Made by a program: the position numbers and the translations under genes | In this document: positions 41,760-50,835 of the stretch, one piece after another | How the letters are laid out: each line of letters opens with the position of its first letter | Numbering within the stretch: position 1 is the first letter of the stretch | From: Aquamicrobium sp. | GTDB lineage: Bacteria > Pseudomonadota > Alphaproteobacteria > Rhizobiales > Rhizobiaceae | Assembly (NCBI RefSeq): GCF_023954335.1 | Contig: NZ_JAMLIE010000001.1 | Coordinates: 1,240,001 to 1,304,000 of the forward strand | DNA: 64,000 bases | Reading direction: 5' to 3' | Notes under the pieces: model-generated | Databases searched by the model: none | The model's input: only the letters and a program-made list of their open reading frames with translations | What the model was told of the DNA's origin: nothing

Positions 41760-42665
41760 TCACTCGATCTCGTCCATCCTGGCGCGCAGGCACATGAAAG
41801 CGCCATGGGTGCAATGATGGATGGTCATCGGCGCGACCGCCAGACGATATTGATCCGTTTCGGAGCTGTAGTCCGCTCTCGACAGCCCGGTGCTCTTTCT
41901 GAACGAGCCGGTCGAAAGGTCGAGCAGCGTGATCGCGGCGGGACCGTCCGCGCCGATCACGATCAGGCGCTCCTCGACATCAGGCTCCGAGCGCATTTCC
42001 GGCATTAGGTCCTCTCTCGGCTCCTGATCGCGTGCGACATCGTGCCTGCGGCGGAATTCGGAGAAGCCGATCCAGTCCTCCACCGGCCAGACGCCGCCGG
42101 GGAAAACGTCGACCCATTCCGGGTTGCGCCGGTCGGGTTGCGGGCCGGTCAGCGGGTTCCGGCTGCCGGCGAGCGGCGGCGCGAAGCGGAAGCGCACCCG
42201 GCCGCCATTGTGGGCCTTCAGCAGCGGAACGAAGCCTTGCGGCATCTCCGCACCGAACCTTTCCGCGACTTCGGCGAGGGTGTCGTCGGTCGCGCCAACG
42301 GCCGTCGCGCCTGGCATCCAGAAGGTTCCCATGGCGGCGACCCGTGGCGTAAGCCTCCGGTCGGCGATGGGCAGGCTGTCGTTCGAAAGCGGGTTCGCGC
42401 GCTGGCGTAGCGCCTCGAGGAATATGTCGGCCGCTGCGAGGTCGACGCATGTTTCGGACCGGGTCAGGTCGGGGCAATGGAGCACAAGTGGCTCGTCCCG
42501 TCCGCGATAGTCCAGCATGAGCGCGCTATCGAACGACGCCGAGACGACGATCAGCCGTTCGGGGCTTTCGTGCAGTTGCGCATAGGGCGTCGCTTCCGGG
42601 AAGGACAGCCGCTCCGACAGCTCTGCGAGGCTGACCCATGTCAAAAGCGGCAGCAGTGCCCCTTC
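41760..42665 (-). pseudogene. SMI1/KNR4 (SUKH)-like gene, 5' end removed by IS copy 2
   Basis: The open frame starts at the IS end. Its first in-frame initiators are TTG codons (42644); upstream residues read GALLPLLTW, perhaps the end of a signal segment, so the true start is lost. A SUKH-like region is seen in the middle: EVAERFGAEMPQGFVPLLKA, HNGGRVRFRFAPPLAG, PEWVDVFPGGVWPVEDWIGF. SUKH domains are frequent immunity proteins of toxin systems. The last 70 residues are a beta-rich region ending RMDEIE. SUKH assignment is by motif shape only. Confidence 0.55.
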
Positions 42666-42739
42666 TGTCCGTCGTCAGGGTTTTTGGGACAACAGGCGGC
42701 GTGAGCTAACGGAGGCTCTGGTCCATCAGGTTTGTCACA

Positions 42740-43720
42740 TTAGGCCGCTGCATCTCGATGAAGCAAGCGACGCTGTTTGATGGTTTCGCGTTTGATCCTT
42801 TCCCTTTCCAGCGTGATGATATCGCCGCGCCCGAAGTAGACGTCGGCAGGGGTGAGATTGTCGAGGCTCTCGTGGTAGCGGCGGTGGTTGTAGTGATCGA
42901 CGAACGCCGCGACCTGCTGCTCGAGATCACCCGGCAGGAAGTAGTTTTCGAGCAGGATGCGGTTCTTCAACGTCTGGTGCCATCGCTCGATCTTGCCTTG
43001 GGTCTGAGGATGGCAGGGCGCCCCGCGCGTATGTTCCATGCCCTTGTCGGATAGCCATGCGGCCAGGTCGGAAGAGACGTAAGAGGGGCCGTTGTCGGAC
43101 AACAGCCGCGGCCGCTGCACCACCCTGGCGCTGTCGCAGCCAGAAGCCTGCAGCGCGATGGTCAGCGTGTCGGTGACGTCCTCGGCCTTCATCGTGGTGC
43201 ACAGCTTCCAGGCGATGATGTAGCGAGAGAAGTCGTCGAGCACGGTCGACAGGTAGAACCACCCCCAGCCGATCACCTTCAAGTAGGTAAAGTCGGTCTG
43301 CCAGAGCTGGTTGGGCGCCGTCGTCTTGTCGTGGAACTCATCGGCGGCCTTGATGACGATGAAGGCGGGGCTGGTGATCAGGTCGTGGGCCTTGAGCAGG
43401 CGATAGACTGAGGATTCCGAGACGAAGTAGCCCCTCGTGTCGGTGAAGGTGACCGCCAGTTCCCGTGGCGACAGCTCCGGCTCGTTCAACGCCAGCTCAA
43501 TGATCTGATCGCGTTTCTCCTCGGGGATGCGGTTCCAGACCCGGTTCGGCCGGGGCCTGCGATCCTCCAGCGCATCGACACCGCCGGCCAGGAAACGGTC
43601 ATACCAGCGATTGAAGGTCGAGCGCGGAATACCGAGTTTTTGCAGCGTGCGCCGCGCCGACAGATGCGACTGCTCGACGAGCCGAATGATCTCCAGCTTC
43701 TCGGATGCGGGGTATCTCAT
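42740..43720 (-). CDS. IS3-family transposase OrfB, copy 2
   Basis: 326 residues, identical to copy 1 apart from one residue near the C-terminus. DDE residues are present in QTDFTYLKV, LSDNGPSYV and GKIERWHQT. Overlaps orfA by ATGA. Confidence 0.93.
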   Translation of the reverse strand: MRYPASEKLEIIRLVEQSHLSARRTLQKLGIPRSTFNRWYDRFLAGGVDALEDRRPRPNRVWNRIPEEKRDQIIELALNEPELSPRELAVTFTDTRGYFVSESSVYRLLKAHDLITSPAFIVIKAADEFHDKTTAPNQLWQTDFTYLKVIGWGWFYLSTVLDDFSRYIIAWKLCTTMKAEDVTDTLTIALQASGCDSARVVQRPRLLSDNGPSYVSSDLAAWLSDKGMEHTRGAPCHPQTQGKIERWHQTLKNRILLENYFLPGDLEQQVAAFVDHYNHRRYHESLDNLTPADVYFGRGDIITLERERIKRETIKQRRLLHRDAAA

Positions 43721-44091
43721 TCGTCGTCGCCCCCATCCGCAATCATGCTTTTTTTAAGAATCCGCAGTTCCAGCGCCTGCTCGGCGACGACCTCCTTGAG
43801 ATCGCGCGCCTCCTTGCGCAGAACCTTCACCTCGTCGCTGGTGGCGGCGCGCGCCGTATCCCCGGCAAGCCGCTTCTTGCCGGCTTCCAGGAATTCCTTC
43901 GACCAGGTGTAATAAAGGCTCTCCGCGATCCCCTCGCGCCGGCACAGCGCCGCGATCGACTCTTCGCCGCGCAAGCCCTCCAGCACGATGCGGATCTTCT
44001 CCTCGGCCGAATATTGCTTGCGGGTTGCGCGGCGGATGTCTTTGATGACCTGCTCTGCCGGCGCTTTCCCGGTTCCGGATTTCTGTCTCAT
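43717..44091 (-). CDS. IS3-family OrfA, copy 2
   Basis: 124 residues, identical in translation to copy 1. The seven-A slippery run is the minus strand of 43749-43755. Confidence 0.92.
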   Translation of the reverse strand: MRQKSGTGKAPAEQVIKDIRRATRKQYSAEEKIRIVLEGLRGEESIAALCRREGIAESLYYTWSKEFLEAGKKRLAGDTARAATSDEVKVLRKEARDLKEVVAEQALELRILKKSMIADGGDDE

Positions 44092-44260
44092 CTTCGCTCC
44101 TTTGAAAGGCTACGATGAACCAGAAATCCTCCGTTCTCAGTTAAGCCGATTTGGTCCCATCAGTGCTGACGCCGGACAATGGCGGAACAGCGGCACAAAT
44201 AGGATAGGGCTTCAGCCTGCCCACGCGCATTGGATGCGGTGCCGTCAACCTCCTTGGATT

Positions 44261-45565
44261 TCACGTTCTCCCCTTCTTCCTCCGTTTCCAAAGTGTCGTT
44301 CGGGAAATCCCCAGTTGATCGGCCGCATCCCCGATCCGTCCGTGCGCGGCGACGATGGCCTGCTCGATCAGATCGGCTTCGGTGCGTTTTTTCGCAGCAG
44401 CAAGAGTTTCTTTTCCATCCTTCCCCAATCCTGTCTCCGGAAATATGTCGGCGGTCTCAAGCACGTCTCCCTTTGTGAACACGCTTGCCCTGTGGAGCCG
44501 GTTACGCAGTTCCCTGATGTTGCCTGGCCAGTCGTAGCGCAAAAGTGCTTGCAAGGCTTCGTGCGACAGTTGCCGAGCAGGTTGGTTCGCGGATGAAAAC
44601 TCTTGCAAGAACCGCTTGGCCAACGGCTCGATCTCGCCGATGCGCTCGCGAAGCGGAAGAAGCGGGATTTCTATCACCGACAGGCGATAGTAGAGATCGT
44701 CGCGGAACTTTTTCTCAGAGCGCAGATGGTCGAGATCGGCATTGGTCGCGGCGACGATCCTTCCGCCGAACGTCTTGTCCTTCCGCGCCCCTACGGGTCG
44801 GAACCGGCCGTCCTCGAGCACACGCAAGAGCGCCGTCTGGAGGCGGGTATCGAGCTCGCCGATCTCGTCGAGGAAGAGCGTCCCGTCCGATGCCTCCTCG
44901 AAGTAGCCGACATGGGCTTGCGCGGCGCCGGTGAACGCGCCGCGCTCATGGCCAAAGAACTGGCTTTCCAGAAGCTCGTGTGGGATCGCGCCGCAGTTGA
45001 CCGCAACGAAGGGCGAGTCGGAACGAGGAGAACTCGTATGAAGGTAACGTGCAGCGACCTCCTTGCCGACACCCGTCTCTCCCGTAAGCAGCACCGGAAG
45101 GTCGGTGGCGGCGGCACGTTGCAATTGCTCGGCGATCGTCTTGGTTGCCGGCGAAAGCGCAAACTCCGCCGAAGCGGCGCCGTCTGGCGAGCGGTGTCTG
45201 CGAGACAGGCTCGTCCGGATGCGCCCGACGAGCTCGTCCACGTCGTAGGGCTTGGTCAGGTAGTCCTCGGCACCGGCCTTGACCAGCCGCACCGCCTGGT
45301 CGATCTCGCCGAAGGCGGTCGCGAACAAGATCGGCGTGTCGCCCAGCCATGGCTGCGCCTTCGTGAACACGTCCTCGCCGGACCCGTCCGGCAACACGAT
45401 GTCGGACAGCACGAAGTCTGGTCGGGCACGCTTCAGCGCGGCGATCGCGTCGGCGCAAGTCTGCGCCCAGATCGGGGCGAAGCCTTCGAGCTTCAGCCGC
45501 TGCACGATCGCGCCGCCGAGGATCGGGTCGTCCTCGATGACGAGGATTTGGGGGTTGGCGATCAT
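44261..45565 (-). CDS. Sigma-54-dependent response regulator (NtrC family)
   Basis: 434 residues. Receiver domain with phosphoacceptor Asp near residue 55 (FVLSDIVLPDGSGEDVF) and acidic pocket EDD at 11-13; AAA+ domain with Walker A TGETGVGKEVAARYL, the sigma-54 contact loop GAFTGA (ERGAFTGAAQAHVG), Walker B TLFLDEIGELD; Fis-type HTH at the C-terminus (ADQLGISRTTLWKRRKKG). It activates RpoN promoters when phosphorylated by the upstream kinase, which it overlaps by ATGA. The AAA+ arginine-finger region is intact, so it should be functional. Ends 83 bases from IS copy 2. Confidence 0.95.
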   Translation of the reverse strand: MIANPQILVIEDDPILGGAIVQRLKLEGFAPIWAQTCADAIAALKRARPDFVLSDIVLPDGSGEDVFTKAQPWLGDTPILFATAFGEIDQAVRLVKAGAEDYLTKPYDVDELVGRIRTSLSRRHRSPDGAASAEFALSPATKTIAEQLQRAAATDLPVLLTGETGVGKEVAARYLHTSSPRSDSPFVAVNCGAIPHELLESQFFGHERGAFTGAAQAHVGYFEEASDGTLFLDEIGELDTRLQTALLRVLEDGRFRPVGARKDKTFGGRIVAATNADLDHLRSEKKFRDDLYYRLSVIEIPLLPLRERIGEIEPLAKRFLQEFSSANQPARQLSHEALQALLRYDWPGNIRELRNRLHRASVFTKGDVLETADIFPETGLGKDGKETLAAAKKRTEADLIEQAIVAAHGRIGDAADQLGISRTTLWKRRKKGRT

Positions 45566-47028
45566 GCCGTTGCGCTCCTGTCTTGCAGGGGAATATGGAG
45601 CGTGATGACCGTGCCGCTATTGGGGGCCGATTCTATTGCGACGCGCCCCTGCAGGCGCTCCACAAGGCGAATGATGACAGCAACCCCGATGCCAGGCCCC
45701 TCTGTCGCTACGGCCCCGCTTTCGATCGTACGCGCGAGCCCCCGATCCAGACCGCTGCCTTCGTCCTTGACGGTGACGACGAGTTCCCGGTTCCACACTC
45801 TGGCAGTCAGTTCCACCTTGCCTCCCTTGGACGAAGCGCGGACGGCGTTCAGCAGCAGGTTGAGGAGAACCTGGCGCACATCGAGCGCGGGGACAGCGAC
45901 GGTTTCCGGCATGTCGACATCGAGCACAAAACTCACGTCACGTGACTGGCCATCGGCCTCGACAAGCAGGCGCAGATCCTCGAAATCCTGCCTGGACAAC
46001 GGCCGCCATTCAGGGCGTGCGCGATAATTTTCCAGGGTGGCGTCGACGACGTGCTCCAGAGCAGCGACGCCGCGTTCGAGGAACTCGACCGCCTCGCCAC
46101 GCGAATCTTCCCGGTCGCCGAAACGCTTCAGGGTGCTGATGGCCGTGCGCATGCCGCCGAGCGGGTTCCTGACCTCGTGAGCAACGGTAGCAGTCAGTCG
46201 GCCAAGATCCGCCTCGCGCTGCTGCTCGGCAAGGTGCGCGAGCAGACTTTCACGCTCGCTCGCTGCGTTGGCCATCGCGTTGAAGGCGAGGATCATGCGT
46301 TCGGCCTGCACGTCGTCTGCGGGTATTTCGTGCGGTTCGATGGGCCTGAGCATGCCGAGCGCGGCGTCGTAGAGATGGTGCGCGACAATCGCCATCGGCC
46401 GCTGCATGCCGCGGACCATGAAGAAGCCGATGACTGCGCATATGCCGCTGAAGACCAGATCGAACAGGAGCAGAAGCCACCTGATCGAGCCTCTTTCTGC
46501 GTCGAAGGAAGAAATGTCGAGGTTGACGACGACGGTTCCGAGCGTTGCAGCGCCATCCGCAAGCTGGCGCCATATCCATATCGTGCCGTCGTCGGATCGG
46601 CTGAAGCCGGTGGCGCTGGCACGCACCTCTTGGGGCAATTGCTCGTCCTCACTGATCCCTGGGCGCGACGCCTCAATGCGCTGCCCGTCGCGCTCGTCAA
46701 GAAAGGTCAGTCGCCGATCTACGACCCCCTCGTGAAACTCGAGCGCCTGTTGAAGCGTCGCGCGGATACGGTCAGTGTCGTTGCTGGCGACGTGAGGCAG
46801 AAGGGCGGCCGAGAGCCCGTCGAGATAGACGTGTCCCAGCGTCTCGACCTGCCGGTCGGCCTGCCGGCCCATGAAGAAGATGGCGGTCTGCGTCGATCCG
46901 ACGGCGGCGATGAAGATCATCGCGGCTGCGATGAGGGGCAGCCGCACGGTCACGGGCAGTCTGTATGCTCGGGCGCGCAAGCTGCTTCTCTCCCGACGAT
47001 TGTCCTCGCCCGAGAGTCGCAGCGTCAT
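45562..47028 (-). CDS. Membrane sensor histidine kinase
   Basis: 488 residues. Two membrane helices (about 30-52 and 184-205) flank a roughly 130-residue periplasmic sensor with QALEFHEGVVDRRLTFLDE; then a linker, HisKA box with His near residue 284 (TATVAHEVRNPLGG), and HATPase motifs NLLLNAVRAS (N box), KDEGSGLDRG (G1) and GPGIGVAVIIRLVE (G2). Starts 9 bases after the mnhG-usp stop on the same strand with an AGGA ribosome site, so it is probably co-transcribed with the antiporter genes. Confidence 0.93.
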   Translation of the reverse strand: MTLRLSGEDNRRERSSLRARAYRLPVTVRLPLIAAAMIFIAAVGSTQTAIFFMGRQADRQVETLGHVYLDGLSAALLPHVASNDTDRIRATLQQALEFHEGVVDRRLTFLDERDGQRIEASRPGISEDEQLPQEVRASATGFSRSDDGTIWIWRQLADGAATLGTVVVNLDISSFDAERGSIRWLLLLFDLVFSGICAVIGFFMVRGMQRPMAIVAHHLYDAALGMLRPIEPHEIPADDVQAERMILAFNAMANAASERESLLAHLAEQQREADLGRLTATVAHEVRNPLGGMRTAISTLKRFGDREDSRGEAVEFLERGVAALEHVVDATLENYRARPEWRPLSRQDFEDLRLLVEADGQSRDVSFVLDVDMPETVAVPALDVRQVLLNLLLNAVRASSKGGKVELTARVWNRELVVTVKDEGSGLDRGLARTIESGAVATEGPGIGVAVIIRLVERLQGRVAIESAPNSGTVITLHIPLQDRSATA

Positions 47029-47037
47029 GATCCTAAC

Positions 47038-47898
47038 TCAACCGAAAACGACCAATGGCGCATCGTCTTCATCCCGATGCTCCACGGTACCGATACGATG
47101 GCGCGCGAGCCAGGTCGCCGGGTCGATCCTTCTTTCGGCAAGACCGTGGTCGAACCAGCTGCGCCGCGGCAGAACCAGCGCGACACCTTTTCCGAGTCGC
47201 TCGCGCAGGACGGGGGCTGGATCTCCCTCCTCGACGGAAACACTGAAACTGATGCCGGCTTGTTTCGCGACCCGCTCGAAGGACTGCACCGCCTCGGCCA
47301 GCCGGTGCCGGGCTTTTGTGATCAGCGTATTGCGCAACTGTGCGGCATAGTAGTTGCCGCCGATCGGTATCGGGCCGACATTCTCCAGCATCTTCGTGTC
47401 GACGATCGCCATACCGACCAACTCGGCTTGACTAGCCTTCGCCAGTTCGATCGCGTGTCTCATCGCGACTTCCGCACCCGGACCGTTGGTAAGGCCCAGC
47501 ACCACACGCTCTATCGTCGGGTTCATGTCTTTTCTCCAAAGGGAACCTGTCGGTGGATGATCAAAGTCGCCGCGCGGCAGTTCGCCCTTGAGCTGGTCCT
47601 CGCGCGTGCCGCCCCACAGGGGCACGCCCGCGACGTAGCCCGCGCGTGCAAGGAGATGGCCGGCGATCGGGGTGGTAAGCAGCAGGAAGGCGATGGCGAT
47701 GGCGACCTTGATCCACATGCCGGGCGACGGATGCGCGAAGGCCACGCCGATCAGCAGCAGCCCGCAGCCGGCGACGCCCGCCTTGGTGGCGGCATGCATG
47801 CGCATGAAGAAATCCGGCAGGCTCAGCACGCCGATGGAAGCGAGCAGGCACAGCGCCGCGCCGGCGACGAGAAAGAGGGCCGAGAGGAACTCCGTCAT
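47038..47898 (-). CDS. mnhG: Antiporter subunit MnhG fused to a universal stress (UspA) domain
   Basis: 286 residues. Residues 1 to about 105 are a normal MnhG/MrpG subunit with three membrane helices (FLVAGAALCLLASIGVLSLP, FFMRMHAATKAGVAGCGLLL). From about residue 125 a UspA fold follows (NPTIERVVLGLTNGPGAEVA, MRHAIELAKASQAELVGMAI), though the ATP-binding GxxGxxG(S/T) motif is not evident. There is no stop between them. An internal ATG at 47526 with GGAG ribosome site could also yield a free Usp protein. Last antiporter gene, four-base overlap with mnhF. Confidence 0.85.
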   Translation of the reverse strand: MTEFLSALFLVAGAALCLLASIGVLSLPDFFMRMHAATKAGVAGCGLLLIGVAFAHPSPGMWIKVAIAIAFLLLTTPIAGHLLARAGYVAGVPLWGGTREDQLKGELPRGDFDHPPTGSLWRKDMNPTIERVVLGLTNGPGAEVAMRHAIELAKASQAELVGMAIVDTKMLENVGPIPIGGNYYAAQLRNTLITKARHRLAEAVQSFERVAKQAGISFSVSVEEGDPAPVLRERLGKGVALVLPRRSWFDHGLAERRIDPATWLARHRIGTVEHRDEDDAPLVVFG

Positions 47899-48191
47899 CC
47901 CTCCTCCTCCTCGTCGATCGAGCCGCGCTCGATGAAGCCGGCGAAGGCGACGGCGGCAAGGAAGCCGACCAGAGCCACGCCGAGCGCGATGTCGATGAAG
48001 GCGGCAGAGCCGGAGACGACCACCGCCATGCCCGCCCCGGCGACGCCGAGGATGCCCAGCATGTCGAGGGCGACCACGCGGTCAGGCCCGGTCGGCCCGC
48101 GCACGATGCGGATGCCGGCGCAGATCATGGCGGCCAGCAGCAACAGCGCCGCGATGGCCGTGCCGGCCGTCTGCACGGTTTCGGGCGTCAT
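47895..48191 (-). CDS. mnhF: Na+/H+ antiporter subunit MnhF
   Basis: 98 residues with three helices; RIVRGPTGPDRVVALDMLGI is the diagnostic MrpF motif. ATG 48191 overlaps the mnhE stop and its own stop overlaps mnhG. Confidence 0.93.
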   Translation of the reverse strand: MTPETVQTAGTAIAALLLLAAMICAGIRIVRGPTGPDRVVALDMLGILGVAGAGMAVVVSGSAAFIDIALGVALVGFLAAVAFAGFIERGSIDEEEEG

Positions 48192-48508
48192 GGCAGCACC
48201 TCCTTCACGCAGCGCTCGAAGCCGTCCTTGATCCCGGCGACGCTCTCGTCGGAGACGTTCATCACATGGCAATAGAGCGTGGTCCGGTCCTTGCTGACAT
48301 GCAGGCTGGTGGTGCCCGGCGTCAGCGTGATCATGTTGGCGAGCAGGGTGATGCCGGCGTCGCTCGTCACGTCGAGCGGCACGGCGACGATGGCCGAGCG
48401 GATCGGTCGGCGTGGATTGAGCACGGTGATGGCGACGTCCTTCACCGAAAGCGCAAGCTCCCTGAAGAACAGGCCGGTCAGCCGCAGCCACGCGAGCAGA
48501 GCACTCAT
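48188..48508 (-). CDS. mnhE: Na+/H+ antiporter subunit MnhE
   Basis: 106 residues, shorter than the usual 150-160 because the N-terminal helices are reduced to one (RLTGLFFRELALSVKDVAIT); the conserved cytoplasmic domain TLLANMITLTPGTTSLHVSK is complete. ATG 48508 overlaps mnhD by four bases. The longer frame upstream lies inside mnhD and is discarded. Confidence 0.88.
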   Translation of the reverse strand: MSALLAWLRLTGLFFRELALSVKDVAITVLNPRRPIRSAIVAVPLDVTSDAGITLLANMITLTPGTTSLHVSKDRTTLYCHVMNVSDESVAGIKDGFERCVKEVLP

Positions 48509-50040
48509 GGATTTGCCTCCGCGAGTTGTGCGGGCGTGCCGAAAACGGCGTCGATATAGACGGACTTGTCGAGAAGCTGCGCGCCCGCCCGCAGCGAAAA
48601 GTCGACGAACGGCTCGGCATAAAGCCCGATGGTGAGCGTGATGGCGGCGAGCGTGACGATCGGCGTCAGCATGAGCAGCCGTGTCCTGCGATCCGTCTGC
48701 CAGCCCCGAATCGTCTCCGCCGCACCGGCGGGCGCAGCCTTCCAGAACGCCTCGTTCCAGATCTTCAGCATCGAATAGAGCGTCAGCAGGCCGACCAGCA
48801 GGCCGGTCGCGGCGAGGACGACGTGGCCGGCGTCGAGGCTCGCCTTGATGACGGTGAACTTCGACCAGAAGCCGGAAAGCGACGGCAGACCCGCGAGCGA
48901 CAGCGCCGGGATGAGGAAGAGCACGCCCAGCATCGGCAGGCTCGTGTAGAGGCCGCCGAGCTTCTTCAGATGGAACGAGCCGCCGGCGCGCTCGATCGCG
49001 CCCGCGATCAGGAACAGGTTCGCCTTCACGATGATGTGGTGGATGACGTAGAGGATCGAGCCGCCGACCGCGAGCGGCGTGGCCACCGCGATGCCGAACA
49101 GCATGTAGCCGATCTGGCTGATGATGTGGAACGACAGGATGCGGCGGATGTCGAAATGCGCGGCGGCCCCCAGAACGCCCGTGACCATCGTGAAGATCGC
49201 CACCGCCGCCACGATCGGCCCCGTATAGCCCGCGTCGCCGTCGAACAGCAGCGTGAAGGTGCGGATGATGGCGTAGACGCCGACCTTGGTGAGCAGCGCC
49301 GCGAAGATCGCGACCACGGGGGCCGAGGCCGTGTGATAGGCAGCCGGCAGCCAGTAGAACAGCGGGAATACCGCAGCTTTGGAACCGAAGGCCATCAGGA
49401 ACATGACGGCGAGCGTGGTCACGAGCCCCTGGTTCTCCAATGTCGGCAGCACACGGGCGAGATCGGCCATGTTGAGCGTACCGGTCATGCCGTAGAGGAA
49501 GCCGACGGTAATGAGGAAGAACGTCGTCGCGATTAGGTTGAGCGTGACGTACTTCACGCCCGCGTCGAGTTGCTCCTTCGTGCCGCCGAGCGCCAGCATG
49601 CCGAAGGACGAGATCAGCATGATCTCGAACCAGACATAGAGGTTGAAGATGTCGCCGGTCAGGAACGCGCCGGTCACGCCGAGCAGCAGGCCCTGATAGA
49701 GCAGGTGATAAAAGGCGTTTTCCCGAGGCTCGATATTGCCGTTGAGGCCGTAAATCCCCACGGCGACGGCCATGATACCGGTGATGAGCACCATTGCGGC
49801 CGCGAACATGTCGGCGACGAAGACGATGCCGAACGGCGCGTCCCAATTGCCGAAACTGGTGGCAAGCACCGTGCCGTCATAGACTGCGGCTGTGAGGGCC
49901 AATGCGGAGCCGAGAAGCCCGACGCTTGCAACCAGGCTGACGATGCGCTGTGCGGACTTGTTGGACCAGAAGAGCGCGCAGAGCGCGACGCCGAGAATCG
50001 GAAAAAGTATCGGAAGTGTCAGCAGGATGTGTGGGCTCAT
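48505..50040 (-). CDS. mnhD: Na+/H+ antiporter subunit MnhD
   Basis: 511 residues, about 14 membrane helices, homologous to complex I subunit NuoM/N. Key proton-path residues: Glu in FNLYVWFEIMLISSFGMLAL and Lys in FGSKAAVFPLFYWLPAAYHT and VIHHIIVKANLFLIAGA. Shares base 50040 with mnhC. Membrane core of the Mrp-type antiporter with MnhA. Confidence 0.95.
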   Translation of the reverse strand: MSPHILLTLPILFPILGVALCALFWSNKSAQRIVSLVASVGLLGSALALTAAVYDGTVLATSFGNWDAPFGIVFVADMFAAAMVLITGIMAVAVGIYGLNGNIEPRENAFYHLLYQGLLLGVTGAFLTGDIFNLYVWFEIMLISSFGMLALGGTKEQLDAGVKYVTLNLIATTFFLITVGFLYGMTGTLNMADLARVLPTLENQGLVTTLAVMFLMAFGSKAAVFPLFYWLPAAYHTASAPVVAIFAALLTKVGVYAIIRTFTLLFDGDAGYTGPIVAAVAIFTMVTGVLGAAAHFDIRRILSFHIISQIGYMLFGIAVATPLAVGGSILYVIHHIIVKANLFLIAGAIERAGGSFHLKKLGGLYTSLPMLGVLFLIPALSLAGLPSLSGFWSKFTVIKASLDAGHVVLAATGLLVGLLTLYSMLKIWNEAFWKAAPAGAAETIRGWQTDRRTRLLMLTPIVTLAAITLTIGLYAEPFVDFSLRAGAQLLDKSVYIDAVFGTPAQLAEANP

Positions 50041-50438
50041 CAGGCGGGTTCCTCCGCCTTGTGGGTTCTTGACGACCTGGCCTTGGTCTGCGCTTCTGGT
50101 TCGGCTTCCCGCATGGCGTCCGCATCGAGCGTACCCAGACGGCGATGCGCGCTCTGGAACAGGACGACCGTGAAGGCGACCAGTGCGAACGAAATGACGA
50201 TGGCCGTCAGGATCAACGCCTGCGGCAGCGGGTTCGCCCCACCCGCCAGCGCCGTCTCGCCGGCGGGCACCAGCGGCGGCACGCGGCTGTCTAGCCGGCC
50301 AGCGATGAAAATCGACAGGTTGGCCGCGTTGCCCAGCACGAGCAGGCCCAGGACGATGCGCAGCACGTTGCGCGACATCAGGAGATAGGCGGCGACGGCC
50401 ATCATCACGCCGAAAGCGATGGCGAAGACAGGCTCCAC
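50040..50438 (-). CDS. mnhC: Na+/H+ antiporter subunit MnhC
   Basis: 132 residues, NuoK-like with three helices (GVMMAVAAYLLMSRNVLRIV, LGLLVLGNAANLSIFIAGR, DPLPQALILTAIVI-type motif seen as NPLPQALILTAIVISFALVA). One base separates it from mnhB. C-terminal tail is charged and variable. Confidence 0.95.
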   Translation of the reverse strand: MEPVFAIAFGVMMAVAAYLLMSRNVLRIVLGLLVLGNAANLSIFIAGRLDSRVPPLVPAGETALAGGANPLPQALILTAIVISFALVAFTVVLFQSAHRRLGTLDADAMREAEPEAQTKARSSRTHKAEEPA

Positions 50439-50439
50439 G

Positions 50440-50835
50440 TTAGTTCTCCAGGTAGTAGGACAGGAATGTCAGCACGGAGCCGATCACGACGAGATAGACG
50501 CCGAGGTCGAACACCAGCGTCGTGCCGATCGGCAGCGACGCGAAGGGCCACTGATGCGTCAGAAATGGCTCTCCAAGCAGCAGCGACGGCAGGCCCGAGA
50601 CGATCGCCAGCAGGATGCCTGCCCCGATCAGCGCCTTCGGCCAGACCCGCAGCATGGCGATCAGGGCCTCGCGCCCGCGTGGGATCGCATGAACGGCAAT
50701 GCCGGCGGCGGCGATCAGCCCGCCGATGAACCCGCCGCCCGGCTCGTTATGTCCGCGCAGGAGCACGTAGATCGAAAAAGCCAGAGCGGCAGGCAGGATC
50801 AGCCTGCTTGTCGTCTGAAGGATGATGGAATTCAT
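50440..50835 (-). CDS. mnhB: Na+/H+ antiporter subunit MnhB
   Basis: 131 residues, four helices. LRGHNEPGGGFIGGLIAAAG is the diagnostic MnhB motif; LPIGTTLVFDLGVYLVVIGS is the C-terminal helix. Overlaps mnhA by four bases. B is separate from A here, unlike the fused PhaAB of many rhizobia. Confidence 0.95.
   Translation of the reverse strand: MNSIILQTTSRLILPAALAFSIYVLLRGHNEPGGGFIGGLIAAAGIAVHAIPRGREALIAMLRVWPKALIGAGILLAIVSGLPSLLLGEPFLTHQWPFASLPIGTTLVFDLGVYLVVIGSVLTFLSYYLEN

Larger units (their letters stand above)
42666..44178 (-). mobile_element. IS3-family insertion sequence, copy 2
   Basis: 1513 bp, same length, ends and orientation as copy 1 (21925-23437). I see two base differences: in the orfB end one gives Glu for Lys (KRETIK versus KRKTIK), one is silent. 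Flanks are CCTTC and ATGGC, so no target duplication. The inner flanks of the pair are GAAG (after copy 1) and CTTC (before copy 2). The left flank is a decapitated SUKH-like gene. Confidence 0.92.

Noticed and set aside
46051..48231. 726-codon plus-strand frame
   Set aside because: Antisense to the histidine kinase and mnhG-usp; no domain seen.
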